Shown here in pieces: positions 1 through 9,947 of a stretch of 64,000 nucleotides of DNA (position 1 is the first letter of the stretch; the number at the start of each line of letters is the position of its first letter). The translations under genes and the position numbers were made by a program. Below the pieces are notes generated by a model that made no database searches, was not told where the DNA came from, and saw only the letters and a list, made by a program, of their open reading frames with translations. The stretch is taken from the NCBI RefSeq assembly GCF_001653235.2, contig NC_035791.1, positions 6,536,062 through 6,600,061 on the forward strand, in the 5' to 3' direction. This DNA comes from Pochonia chlamydosporia 170 (Eukaryota; Ascomycota; Sordariomycetes; Hypocreales; Clavicipitaceae).

Positions 1-2446
1 GTGCACCGTGAGAGTTGCACGTACAGGCTGTACGGATCGCACTGGCTCGGCACTGCCTCTCCGTTGAATCTAACTGTCCTGGCGCCGCGCAATTCAAGTG
101 CGACCTTGCCGAGCGTTCGACCCTGCACCTTAAAATCCGTGCAGGCGAACGCAGAAGCACAGGCCAGCCCTCTGCGAGTAACATCTAACGTTTGCCATGG
201 TCGTTTTCTTCCGCGCTCTATCCTCATTGACATTGGTGTGAGAAGTATGGTGCCGGGAGGCAGACCGACAAAACGGAAGTCCGTCGTATCGGAAGCCAGG
301 ATGATTCCAGCTGGAGGCCCAAAGTGTATGACCATGTCCCCAGAGATGCGGTGACCTGGAAACGTTTTGTCCACAATGACCTCACATGCCGTATAGCCAG
401 CTCCGTTCACAAGCTTTAATCCTTGGTGGATATTGTGATTTATGGTCACGGGCATGCCTGGCACAAACATGAAAATGGCCGGGATCGGGATCCCGCTATC
501 ATCCCCGTAATTGAGAATCATGAGAGCCTCCTCTTCTGACGGCTCCCCAGCTGTCCATTTATGCTCTGAAATGAAAATTCGCATCAGCGCACGCTGCTGT
601 TTCTGGAAAGAGATTGCTGCCTCAATATTCAAGTTCCAACGATTCCGGTTGAGCGGTGTCACAACCGTGATACCCGACTCCCAGGGAATTCTGCGCCCGT
701 CTCGATAACAAGTGGTATTCAGTAGGTCCAGATCCGACCGGTCCTGGGCTCCTTGGCGAATCCGGGACAGTAACCGCCGCAACCTAGCGTCACTTGCGGC
801 CCGCATTTGTTCGTCCAAGATGACCACCGTTTCAAATCTTTTCCACAAAGCGTGAGCTCTGTCATGTTGACGTCTATGCTCTGATGAATAACACTTGCGT
901 TCGTCCCACCTCACTGCAGTGCTGGGTAGCAGGATCGATCGCTCCTGGACCGGTCTAAATTGGTGGAAATCTCCACAGAAGAGGACGACTGGTATCCCAC
1001 CGAAGTCTTCCGCTGACCCTCGGAGTCTGCACAACTGTTCATTCACGGCATATAAAGTTCTAGCGCCTAGCATACTGATTTCGTCGACAACGATCATGCG
1101 CTTTTCCTGCCAATCCATCTTAGTTTGACCGTCAATCCGAAGGCTGCTGGCCCCCGATAACTTTAGCTGGTCAGTCGGCCCAAGGCGCCTTGAACGTGGT
1201 GCTGACTCTTTGGAGAATTTGCAGGCAGAGTGGATTGTGATGCCCTCAATGTTTGCTGCTGCTGTACCAGAAGTCGCCGTAACCAAAAGACGATGTGGTT
1301 GCTCCTTGTAACGAAACAGCGTCTTGATTGCAGCGATCAGTCGCGACTTGCCAGTGCCGCCCTCCCCTCCCACGAACATGCAGAGCTGTGGCACACCATC
1401 GCTTGTTTCTCGCAGTCGATCTACCTGGCGACAAATCAATCTTAGAGCCATATTTTGTTTCCGGTTCAGCCTGAACGACACCGTCAGTGCCTCCCCAACC
1501 GTGGAAAAGGAGCCGCCTGGACCGAACCGGACATCCATCGTCAATGACGATTGTTTACTTTGGATAGGTAATCCGATGGCTGGCTGGCAAGATCTATTCG
1601 ACTGGCTACCTGCAACATAATGGCCGACCTCGTAATCCTCACATTGGCTCTGTATACCTTGGATTCTCTTTTCTCGCTCACGGGATAATCCGATTTGTTG
1701 CGACTTAATGGATCGAAGATGCTGTTGTCTCGGGACCGTGAATTTCAGCCCTATTTCACCTGACCTAAGGGTCATCGTCACGGCACCGTCGTCTATTTTT
1801 GAAGCACTGAGGTCCGTCGAAGAGTCCAGCCCGTCTGCTTGAAAGCAAAACAGTCGTTCGAGCATCCATGAAATTTCTCCTGAACCTGCAGTTACCTCTC
1901 TGGCTCCCACTGCCTTCCTCAGCACGTCAATAAAGCGCATCAAGACACCTGGCTCATCATTTTGGTACGGCGCCAACTGATGCCCATCTTCCTGGCACCC
2001 GGAGCCTGAGTCCTCTGGCTCGCAAAACGGCCCGCCTTCACACTCTGCAGCCCACTGCTTCGCGTCCCTTCTTACATCCTCAGCCGACCGACGAAGCAAC
2101 TGGATATTATTTGCATAGAAGGATATCCGTTCCGGCAGAGTCTGTTTGTGCTTAATCCAGATATCGTTTATATCCCCATTTCTCTCAGCGAGGAAATCTT
2201 CCCACGGTACGAACATTGCGAGATGTTGCACCGCCGCTCTAAAATCAAGCATCTCAGAGTCAGTAAGACGACATTGTTACTCCCGTGCCCTTTTATTTTA
2301 CTCTCTTCTTCACTAGCGAGCACATACCTTTTATGGTAATTGCCGTCCTCCTCGGAAAAATCCATACTGAGATACCCGTCCAAACACACAGCAGCGTGCT
2401 GTCCTGCTGGGCGGAGCACTTGCACCGTATCTTCGCATAAGGCCAA
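1..2446 (-). pseudogene. Helitron/PIF1-type DNA helicase, frameshifted at its 5' side, runs off the left edge
   Basis: This is the helicase half of a Helitron RepHel protein, which unwinds DNA during rolling-circle transposition. Reading leftwards I see a SEEDGNYHK block (about 2350), an 89-bp intron (2327-2239, donor GTATGT, acceptor TTTTAG), then AAVQHLAMFVPWEDF and an open frame to base 1. Motifs in order: Walker A GGEGGTGKS (about 1360), Walker B VVDEISM (about 1090), GDFHQFRPV and YVQLSR near base 15, which matches PIF1/Helitron superfamily 1B helicases. The frame before the intron differs by one base from the upstream F-box/Rep frame, with the shift around 2420-2445. A continuous protein therefore needs a frameshift repair, or the helicase is dead. 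The C-terminus is outside the window. Family assignment is strong; functionality is doubtful. Confidence 0.85.
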
Positions 2447-3015
2447 GACCTGTCCAGTTCAATCTCCCGCTTGGACGTAGCCCGTATCTTCTTGCGCTTC
2501 AACGTCACTATTGACAGATAGTCACACAGTGCAATACCCTTTAGGACCTGACCTCGATAAAAGTACGAATCCAAAAGAGAGATCTTCTGACCCGCCGCGT
2601 TAATTGCGACTGATTCCTCTCTTTGCTCGTCTAGAAGCTCCTTTTCAGCCGTCTCTTGCAGGAGTTTCCAGCGTCGAAATATTTGCCAGTAGAGACTGCA
2701 TAGGTTTAAGAATGTCCACGCCGCGTTATTCGTGAACTCTGTCCCATATCCCAGCAGGTGAGCGACCACCTCCACATGCGACAACGCTCGGTCCGTAAAT
2801 ACCCTATTTGCGACACGCAACAAGAATTGCCTTGCTCTGTTTTCCCGGGTTGTCTGCTGCGATGACCCAACACCCGCTACGCCCTGATCAACGTTCTCGC
2901 TCCTTTTAAGCAGCTGGGCCACTTCCTTGGCGGCAAAAATACGCTTCCACCCCGGATCCTCTACCTTGGTAGCGTAATTTGTAACATAAAAGACCAAGGC
3001 TAAGCTTTTGCATTT
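1..3015 (-). mobile_element. 5'-truncated Helitron
   Basis: The element contains the Rep Tyr-pair motif (about 2985), the Rep-helicase linker and the PIF1-like helicase, but no HUH motif, so its 5' part is missing or was replaced by the F-box gene. The boundary at about 3015 is inferred from where F-box-like sequence stops. The 3' end (a CTRR terminus with a hairpin is usual) would lie left of the window. One frameshift and one intron are predicted inside the coding part. Confidence 0.75.
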
Positions 3016-4245
3016 CGTCAGTTCGAATGGATGGTCATTTGATCGTTGTTCGATGAAGTCTTCAATTGCTTTAAATGGCAGAACCCTATTGCCATGGTTT
3101 TGCATTTCAGTGTCAATTTCCACTTGACAATTAGCAGAAAATTTTCCAACCATAGTACAAGAGCTGAGGACTAACGTGGCTCTCATAATTGAGAAGATCG
3201 TCTCCCACGAGCCTCCTGAGAGTGTGACGTCGCGAAACTCAACTCTTTTCAATGTATGGGAGTGTCTCGAAAAGAAATTTGTTAAGTCTGTTGCACAAGA
3301 AAAGTAGCCGTGATCAATTTCAACGGTATGCAATCTTGGAATAGTCAAGAATTCGAGAAATTTCGACGGCAGCTTCACGCTCTGACGAGATATTGAAGAC
3401 AGTTTTAATTTCTCAAGTAATGGGATAGAGTGAAGCAAAATCAGTAGCCCGTCGTAATTAAGACTTCCTTCTTCCGCGAACTGCGGAATTGCAATGCTTA
3501 AGGTTTTTAGCTGTTTGAGAGCACTTTTAAAGAGCATGGATCGTTCGGAATTCAAGGCTTGTATGACACCAGTCAAAGGTAGGTCGCCAATATCGTTTTG
3601 GTAAGAGCGTATGGTCAGGCCGGTGAGATTCGTGTTTGTTGCAGACAAAGCGACGATGATGTTGTCGAAAATCCTAAGACTGGAAGACTGCTCCAAAAAG
3701 GGCATGTAAGAATCGTGAACAACTTCTTCAAACTTCAACCAGGGTAGATTATCGAAGCATTGTGAGATGCAAATTGAACGAAGATTTATGAGGCGAGGCA
3801 GAATGACTGTTAAACACGCCGTATCCAGACCTGTGCTTTCGAGATAGCACATATCCGAGTGTCGGCAGCAGTAATCCCGGTGGAGTTCGTCTAGTTCTGC
3901 GACAGAAAAGTGTCCAACACTCAGTGGTGCGTGTTGCGCTATGTAGTCTGAAAACTCGCCCCTTGGAATACATTCGTCCTCAAAATCTTGAAAACTGTAC
4001 GTTATGTATCGAACTTTGCCCTTATGCTCAGACTCTGAGAAAGCCAAAATCTTTTGATAGCTTTGTGTCTGATGCTTGAGAGTGATATGCCGGAATGCGA
4101 GATGTGCTCCAACGTCCGCCAGTCGCTTGCAAACAGCTCGGATAGAAAGCAGATCGCTTATGCTACCATGCCTTCGAAAATCCTCAGACACATGGTATAG
4201 GTCTTGGAGAATGTATACTAGCGTCTCGTTTGGCAAGCGAAGCAT
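2293..4245 (-). CDS. Chimeric F-box protein fused to Helitron Rep Tyr domain
   Basis: The 650-codon ORF starts at an ATG (4245). Residues 1-60 read as an F-box (LPNETLVYILQDL, then a VCKRLADV block), and residues 150-400 are a leucine-rich, LRR-like region typical of fungal F-box substrate adaptors. The stretch up to about residue 410 ends like a complete fungal F-box protein (IEDFIEQRSNDHPFEL). From about residue 411 the sequence changes to Helitron: FYVTNYATK supplies the two-Tyr motif YxxxYxxK (Y420, Y424), then ALSHVEVVAHLLGY and YFYRGQVLKGIALCDYL, which belong to the Rep-helicase linker. The HUH motif expected before the Tyr pair is absent. From about residue 600 the frame departs from the helicase frame and stops at 2293. 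The fusion is visible directly; whether it is translated as one protein is unknown. Confidence 0.8.
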   Translation of the reverse strand: MLRLPNETLVYILQDLYHVSEDFRRHGSISDLLSIRAVCKRLADVGAHLAFRHITLKHQTQSYQKILAFSESEHKGKVRYITYSFQDFEDECIPRGEFSDYIAQHAPLSVGHFSVAELDELHRDYCCRHSDMCYLESTGLDTACLTVILPRLINLRSICISQCFDNLPWLKFEEVVHDSYMPFLEQSSSLRIFDNIIVALSATNTNLTGLTIRSYQNDIGDLPLTGVIQALNSERSMLFKSALKQLKTLSIAIPQFAEEGSLNYDGLLILLHSIPLLEKLKLSSISRQSVKLPSKFLEFLTIPRLHTVEIDHGYFSCATDLTNFFSRHSHTLKRVEFRDVTLSGGSWETIFSIMRATLVLSSCTMVGKFSANCQVEIDTEMQNHGNRVLPFKAIEDFIEQRSNDHPFELTKCKSLALVFYVTNYATKVEDPGWKRIFAAKEVAQLLKRSENVDQGVAGVGSSQQTTRENRARQFLLRVANRVFTDRALSHVEVVAHLLGYGTEFTNNAAWTFLNLCSLYWQIFRRWKLLQETAEKELLDEQREESVAINAAGQKISLLDSYFYRGQVLKGIALCDYLSIVTLKRKKIRATSKREIELDRSWPYAKIRCKCSAQQDSTLLCVWTGISVWIFPRRTAITIKGMCSLVKKRVK

Positions 4246-4489
4246 GACAACTTAGACGAATCTCCCTGCTTTGACAGAACTGTAAATGCGGAGCAGACAA
4301 GCAAAGTCCTTCACATATGAACTCGTTTGGCGGATAAATAATTCCGGGTATTGAACACCAGTATCTCTCATGATTTCACAAGAAGCGCCATATTTGAACT
4401 GTTACTGTAGGATTCTAATTTTAAAGTTTCTGCTTCATCAATCAATTCCGTTATCCCAGTCACAAGTCGGCTCAAATGACGAAGCCGCA

Positions 4490-4935
4490 TGTTACGCACC
4501 AACGAGAGCAAGAGCAGGCAAGGCAGAATGATTGGTCTTGGAACGAGACCTGAGGCCTGGCTGCATGAGATGGCCGCCATGGGTAGAAGGGGTCACGTGA
4601 CAAGACACGGGAACTGCAAGGCGCTCAGTTGGATCACCAGTGCTCAGGCTGATCAGACTGAGCACGACTGAGCAAGGCAAGCAGAACTGATCAGTGAAGA
4701 GATGGAAACAATATATATAGGACAGTCATTATCGAGATATCTAGTTAGTCCAGATCTTCAGTGATCAATCTAAGCATTCAATTCACAATTGATTGGGATA
4801 AACTCCTGACGATCCAAGCTTGCTGTTCAATAACCTGTGAAGGTCTTATTCACGCACAACCTAAATTACCTACCCTAAGCAACAGAACAACTGTTGATTG
4901 CCTTACTTGACCTTGTCAATAAGCCGATCGTTACA
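4490..4935. mobile_element. Solo LTR (446 bp) with 5-bp target duplication
   Basis: The element begins TGTTAC and ends GTTACA (TG...CA with short inverted ends). It is flanked on both sides by the identical 5-mer CCGCA (4485-4489 and 4936-4940), the hallmark of LTR retrotransposon integration. A TATA-like ATATATATAGG lies at about 4710, as expected for an LTR promoter. No internal retrotransposon sequence adjoins it, so it is a solo LTR left by LTR-LTR recombination. It sits 245 bp upstream of the F-box/Helitron ORF, which is transcribed away from it on the minus strand. The superfamily (copia or gypsy) cannot be decided from an LTR alone. Confidence 0.88.
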
Positions 4936-5882
4936 CCGCAGGGTAAAAGGTGCAGGGTAAGTTACATCAAAAGCGTACCCTGCGGCGCAATCGTACGCCA
5001 TACGTAGGCGGCTTTCGTCGACTCAGCTACTGCGGACATGGCCCCCTGATGCATGTGCGGAGATGCGCTGTGCCTTCCAAAATGGCCGTTTTTAATGGCG
5101 GCCAAATCTTGCCGCCTAGGAAGTGCTGCGTGAATCAAATGCGCCTTATCATCTTGAGTGGGGGAAGATACAGAAAATGGCTGGCAAGAAAAGCCACGGT
5201 TCGTAATTGGCTCTTTACCCATAACAGGAGTGGGACACTAACCCGAGGAACCCTGTACAATAGACAGGCCCCCCCTGTTCGAGGCAAAGACTGGGGCCTC
5301 GGCAGGGCTTCGACTAGGTATTCAAGAGGCATCCGTGCGATTCTTGTCGAGCACTTCAGTACGTCTTGCTTAGCGACACGGGGTGCATAGCTGAAAGAGT
5401 TACTCAGGTACATGTCCCAAAGATCGCAGAGGTGGGGTGGTCCGTTTACCCCCAATATGGTGCAAGGAGCGAGAAGTTGCTCTCCTGCAAGAACAAACCT
5501 GACCCCCTGTCATGCGGTCTCCAACGCAGTCTATCGTCTTGCTGGACTACACCCCATCGACCATCTACTTGATTCCCCTCTCCTGGCCGCCATTTGAGGA
5601 CATCACAGTCCGCCTGCGGTTGTCTTGGCCGTCTATGATCGAGAACTTCCAAACCTTGGCATCAAAATAAGGTACTGTACTGTATCATTTACTTAAACAA
5701 CATGGTCTGTTCCAAAATTATTAATATTTATTCCCAGTAACTAACTTAACTTAACTTACCGGTAAACGAAACTAAAATCAATTTGGTTACAGTCTCGTCT
5801 GAAGTAGAAATAATTGGCGGCAACAATAGCTCCGACTCGCCATTATTATTACATCTTTGCCTCAGTAACCACAGCAGCGGCA
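4936..5882. other. Intergenic, no gene recognised
   Basis: Several overlapping short frames exist on both strands (the longest about 146 codons at 4950-5390), but none has recognisable motifs or a plausible splice pattern. The part from 5660 is AT-rich with a short CTTAACTTAACTTA run, consistent with a promoter for the ORF at 5883. Confidence 0.5.
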
Positions 5883-6881
5883 ATGACCTTGTTCGATTTT
5901 GAGCCTAATGCCTCAGATGCAACTAGCCAGGCAACCTTCGCCGCCACAAAAATAACACAGGGAGTCGACGGCGTCATGTTCCACGATTTTCCAAGGCCCT
6001 CGTCGCCTACAAGGCATCATCATATCTCCATCTCTGAACAGGCCGATCAGCTTGCTTGCGAGTACGCGGAAACGTCCAATGCAAAATTGGTGGTATTAAA
6101 AGCATTCTACGAAGCATTTGAGCAAACTTCTAAGATGTTCACTTCAGAACCAGAACGTGCAGTCATACAGCCTTTTGCCGACAACTTCATGACATTCTGG
6201 AAACAAGCTCTTTCAGGCACAGAATCCACGTCAGTAACCGTGAAGCGCAAATCCTCGGCATCTTTAGAAGGAACATCAAGTCCAGGCCAGCATCGTAATA
6301 AGAATACTGCTGGAGAGTTCTTTCAACAACTCATAGAGTCAGTACGTCCGTCGACAATGATAGTACGTGTAGACTTCTCTCCCATAGGGTGGGATGGTCA
6401 TACTACCTACGATTTTACCATCTATCAAGACCGTCGGGTTATTGTTTGTTGCATCGACCAGCCATGCCAAGATGATGGTACTGAGGCTGAGGCAATGGGA
6501 GCTTTAGCAGGTCTGAAAGCTGCGCTCGACCGGCGCGAGGCTTGCACACAGGAGATCATCGTTTGCCTCCGGGAATCAACAGTCGCTCGGGTGCTTCAAA
6601 GCTCGGTTTTACAGTTGCCGCAGGTACCGTTCTTAGAATTACGGACACTAGCATTAGACCACGGAGCCAAGATCATACGTATAGCTGGCCAAAATAACGA
6701 TAAAGGTAGCGAGCAGGCTAATGAAGCGGAGAAAATTCGGCCTGAATCTATTGATATCTCTCAGTGGTACACTCGTAACAGGACACAGGGCAGTAATAAA
6801 GACGACGGGTGGACGCAGAGCATCAACGAGGAGTACCGATCACTTGACCCAATCGACCGAGGAGGGTTTTCTTTTGTATAG
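5883..6881 (+). CDS. LINE-derived Gag-like/RNase H-like protein, catalytic residues degraded
   Basis: I start at ATG 5883 (332 aa, MTLFDFEP); the frame is open further upstream only through non-ATG codons. The N-terminal half contains FADNFMTFWKQAL, resembling the helical N-terminal region of Tad1-like LINE ORF1 proteins. The C-terminal half follows the LINE RNase H pattern: TTYDFTIYQDRRVI, then GTEAEAMGALAGLKAAL, IIVCLRESTVARVL, FLELRTLALDHGAKIIR and GSEQANEAEK. In active LINE RNase H these are usually CLDN and GNEQAD, so here the third and fourth acidic positions are changed while the Glu of the AEAEG-like motif is kept. The frame is unbroken, unlike the other retroelement relics here. It could be a relic that happens to be open or a domesticated fusion. 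Confidence 0.55.
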   Translation: MTLFDFEPNASDATSQATFAATKITQGVDGVMFHDFPRPSSPTRHHHISISEQADQLACEYAETSNAKLVVLKAFYEAFEQTSKMFTSEPERAVIQPFADNFMTFWKQALSGTESTSVTVKRKSSASLEGTSSPGQHRNKNTAGEFFQQLIESVRPSTMIVRVDFSPIGWDGHTTYDFTIYQDRRVIVCCIDQPCQDDGTEAEAMGALAGLKAALDRREACTQEIIVCLRESTVARVLQSSVLQLPQVPFLELRTLALDHGAKIIRIAGQNNDKGSEQANEAEKIRPESIDISQWYTRNRTQGSNKDDGWTQSINEEYRSLDPIDRGGFSFV

Positions 6882-7000
6882 TAGACATGGTTTCAGTGAC
6901 TTGAATTTCATTCATTAATTTATTTTCTGTTTTGTTTCAGGGAAGCATGCAACAGGAATGGCAATCATTCTCAGAGGCTAAGAATAGACAGCCAAGAAAG

Positions 7001-7396
7001 TCATAAGCACTTTCCGGTCAAGTCATCAAATCTCAACCTGAATATATCGTGTATCTTTAACATCCCGCCCATGTATACGGTTTTGTAGCTATTGAAATCT
7101 GCAGGAGTTTCAGACGTCTTCTGGTCTATAAGTGTGTAGTTTCGATAGCGTGCTGGTCGAGTACTTTCCGTTATCCATAGAGCAGTCATCTCTTCGCCAT
7201 TAAAACTCGTTGTCCCCTTATATTCTCCTCTGCCAGGCTCTTGCTTTGGAAGCTTCATCGTCTCTACTGCTTCCCAGTATCTGTCTTGCAGCTTTTCAGA
7301 TACGTCAAACCCTACATGAACATTCCGAGAAGGCCAAGGCATATATGATACGGCGATGTCGCGCGCGTCTTCATAGGAAACTACCCAGTAATACAT
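7001..7396 (-). CDS. Hypothetical protein
   Basis: A 131-codon frame starts at ATG 7396 (MYYWVVSYEDARDIAVSYMP). It is rich in aromatic and charged residues, with no signal peptide or membrane segment, and I recognise no domain. Composition looks coding rather than random (WPSRNVHVGFDVSEKL, RYRNYTLIDQKTSETP), but no neighbouring exon could be defined. It ends 120 bp from the converging RNase H-like ORF. It may be a single-exon gene or the last exon of a longer one. Confidence 0.35.
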   Translation of the reverse strand: MYYWVVSYEDARDIAVSYMPWPSRNVHVGFDVSEKLQDRYWEAVETMKLPKQEPGRGEYKGTTSFNGEEMTALWITESTRPARYRNYTLIDQKTSETPADFNSYKTVYMGGMLKIHDIFRLRFDDLTGKCL

Positions 7397-7881
7397 CGCC
7401 ACGACACATTTCGCTCATTGCAGCAATCTTTGCCCAAGGTATCTGACGTGTTGCAAGCTTATGCTCCGAGAAATCCGAAATATTCACGTAACGTCAACTC
7501 AACTGCGGTGGCCTCAATCGGCAAGACACTTATCAAGCCAATCTGGCCCGGGAGGGTGGTATTGGGCATTCAATTGGAAGCAGCTTGATTGCGCAATAAC
7601 TCACTCTATCAGATACACACAGCACCACCCAGGCAGTGTGCCTGTGGATATAAACCAGAAACAGTGCTAGGTTCCGCAGCTCACAACATTGCTTCCAATG
7701 CAGCCAAAATCAGCACAGCATGCTCCCTAAAGCGGTGGAGCGAGGACCTGCGCGCTCCCGCAAGGCGGAGCAGTGAGAGCCTTAATCCACCACAAAAGGC
7801 TTTCCTACTTAAGTATATGCAAGTCAAAACACAGGGTCAAGCCGTTCTCATGCGACTGACTGCAAGTCGTGCCAAAGCAGA

Positions 7882-8565
7882 ATGCGTATTGAACTGTCAC
7901 GCAGTATTTCCATGTTACTTGCATTTTGCTACCTCTCAAAAGCCCATATGCAATTGAGTTGGCCGCCGGCATTACGGTCCAAATACAATCCTTACACAAC
8001 CGACATCGACTACAGCATGACAAGTCCGCTCTTGGCGTCTGGTGGTGACTACCCATGCAAAGGATACCAAACCTTACTTGAGTCACCCCAAGGAAAATCA
8101 GTTGCTACCTGGCAGCCTGGGAAAACGTATAATTTCACGCTCGTTGGTTCCGCAACGCATGGCGGCGGCAGTTGTCAAGCCTCTCTGTCGTTTGATGGGG
8201 GCAAGACATGGAACGTAATTCACTCGTACATTGGGCAATGCCCTCTAAAGCCCAGCTGGGAGTTTCTTCTACCCGAGGACACCCCAAACGGAAGCGCTCT
8301 TTTCGCATGGACTTGGTTTAACACTATTGGAAATCGTGAAATGTATATGAATTGTGCCCATGTTACTATAGAGGGACAATCGCCTGCCCAACCTAACTTG
8401 CCTACTAAATTTCTTCAACGTCCGACAATTTTCGCTGCAAACATTAATAACGCTTGCTCGTCGTCGGAGAATCGTGACCTGTTATTTCCTATGCCTGGCA
8501 CAGATGTGTCCTTTAATTCTCAAAACACGGCATCTCCAGTGGGTGAATGTAGGCAAGCTAAATAG
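7882..8565 (+). CDS. Secreted AA11-type lytic polysaccharide monooxygenase (LPMO)
   Basis: The ORF is 227 aa from ATG 7882. Residues 1-21 form a signal peptide (hydrophobic SMLLAFCYL, cleavage after SKA), giving a mature N-terminal His22, the first ligand of the LPMO copper histidine brace. The second ligand is His93 in SATHGGGSCQ, the family signature. SYIGQCPL, ALFAWTWFN and NREMYMNCA follow as in AA11 proteins, whose characterised members oxidise chitin. Paired cysteines (such as Cys59 and Cys98) suggest disulfides. No chitin-binding domain or long Ser/Thr tail follows, so it is a compact catalytic module. It is intact and single-exon. Substrate is inferred from family knowledge; related copper-binding LPMO-like proteins without oxidative activity are the alternative. 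Confidence 0.82.
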   Translation: MRIELSRSISMLLAFCYLSKAHMQLSWPPALRSKYNPYTTDIDYSMTSPLLASGGDYPCKGYQTLLESPQGKSVATWQPGKTYNFTLVGSATHGGGSCQASLSFDGGKTWNVIHSYIGQCPLKPSWEFLLPEDTPNGSALFAWTWFNTIGNREMYMNCAHVTIEGQSPAQPNLPTKFLQRPTIFAANINNACSSSENRDLLFPMPGTDVSFNSQNTASPVGECRQAK

Positions 8566-8775
8566 ATAGTTGAATTATCATATAAATACAGTAATAATTT
8601 ATAAATTTAAGGGTCCTGTTCAATCAAAGCTCGTCTTTTGTTTTATGTTGACTGTTAAAGTAGCTAGTTATATGAACTAGTACATGTAGTTGAATCCACA
8701 CACAGAGTACTTTATAGCACAAGAAAACAATGTCATTTAATTGAGTATCCTAACAAAACAAGTATCAAGCAGATT

Positions 8776-9188
8776 TTATTCTTCCCATCGCCAAGCAAAT
8801 ATCAGCAGTGGCAGGCTCTCACGCCGATTAATCTTGGTAAACACTTCATCGATTGCAGGATTAAACCACCCGCTGCGCCTACTGCCGCAAATGTTATGAA
8901 CCAGGCTGCCAACTTGACCACAGGTCCATTGAGACTCGCGACAGACCGCACGAATGGCTGGCGGCGTCATGCAACCATCCAGCTCCACTTTGTCGCACAG
9001 TTCTTTTGAGAATAGTAAGTTGGTTGAATATGGTTGCGCCAGCGAGCTTCGGGCATAGCGAGACTCCAAATCATGATCCTTATCTCTGCTGGTAAACGGG
9101 GAAATGGAAGGCAACGTGTTGCCTTGTATGGAACGATGTTTTTTGGTGGGGTTGGAGATGCTGAGATCTGGACGTCATTTACAAGCAC
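8776..9188 (-). pseudogene. Broken 2EXR-domain gene
   Basis: One frame carries FPRLPAEIRIMIWSLAMP, the start of the fungal 2EXR domain. The matching continuation, TPPAIRAVCRES and then GWFNPAIDEVF, is in another frame (8776-9114). The two frames overlap around 9000-9080 with no intron consensus that would join them, so a frameshift is the simplest reading. No in-frame ATG starts the first part; the best available codon is GTG at 9188. The function of 2EXR proteins is unknown. Confidence 0.65.
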
Positions 9189-9947
9189 GGAGTGTTAGTT
9201 ACAGAGGTTTAAAAAGATTTCAGCCGTGAATTGCTCACCTGGCCACTGCCTTTCTTCCGGTTGCTGCATAGTTTGAACACTTGGAGAGATATCCGCGTGT
9301 GGACCAAGGTGGAGGGTGTCGCAAAGCCTGGGTTGAGAGACGTATAGAGTCCCCAGGTCCAGGGGATCAGCGCGAGGTCTTTTCCGGAGCAGCAGCTTTG
9401 TTTGATCCTCCAAAGTTTGCAGCTGTAAGTGGGGGAAGAACGCTCGACCATAAACTATCTGATTCTGTTCCAGATTTCGCCTAATATAGTCCCTAATGGT
9501 AAAGATGCTGCCTAGGTTTATTTGAGCGAAAGACTTGAGCTTTTTATGGCCGTCATTCGGAATTATACTTCAAGTCAGGTGCTGTTCCTTATCGCTTAAA
9601 GTGGCAGCTTAAAATGGCTTACGACCTCAAAAAGCTGGTTCCATTTATCTGTCTATCAGACAGACGGACTTAGAAGTCATTTTAGCGGCGTATTTTTAAT
9701 AAAGCGATGCTGTATTAATAGTATTGGTGGTTCTGACAATCAGAAGCGTGTCAGATGGTACCCGAAGGGCCAGAATTGACTGCACAGCAGATTCCATCAT
9801 GGCATTATAGTGCGAGAAGCTACTTTAGGTCAAATCTTTGTTCATCAAGCTAGTCGCTTAGTCTTTTAAGCCGGGACCCCTCCTATTTAAAACGCAGCAA
9901 GCCTTTCTTATGATAGCAAAGAATATTTGAGAGCATTAAGCTTTAAA
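9189..9947. other. Intergenic, no gene recognised
   Basis: Short overlapping frames only. The segment 9520-9940 is AT-rich and directly precedes the small secreted-protein gene, so it probably contains its promoter. Confidence 0.4.

Noticed and set aside
1..354. Plus-strand ORF of 117 codons at the left edge
   Set aside because: It is antisense to the helicase motif region (YVQLSR), which has clear family motifs on the minus strand.
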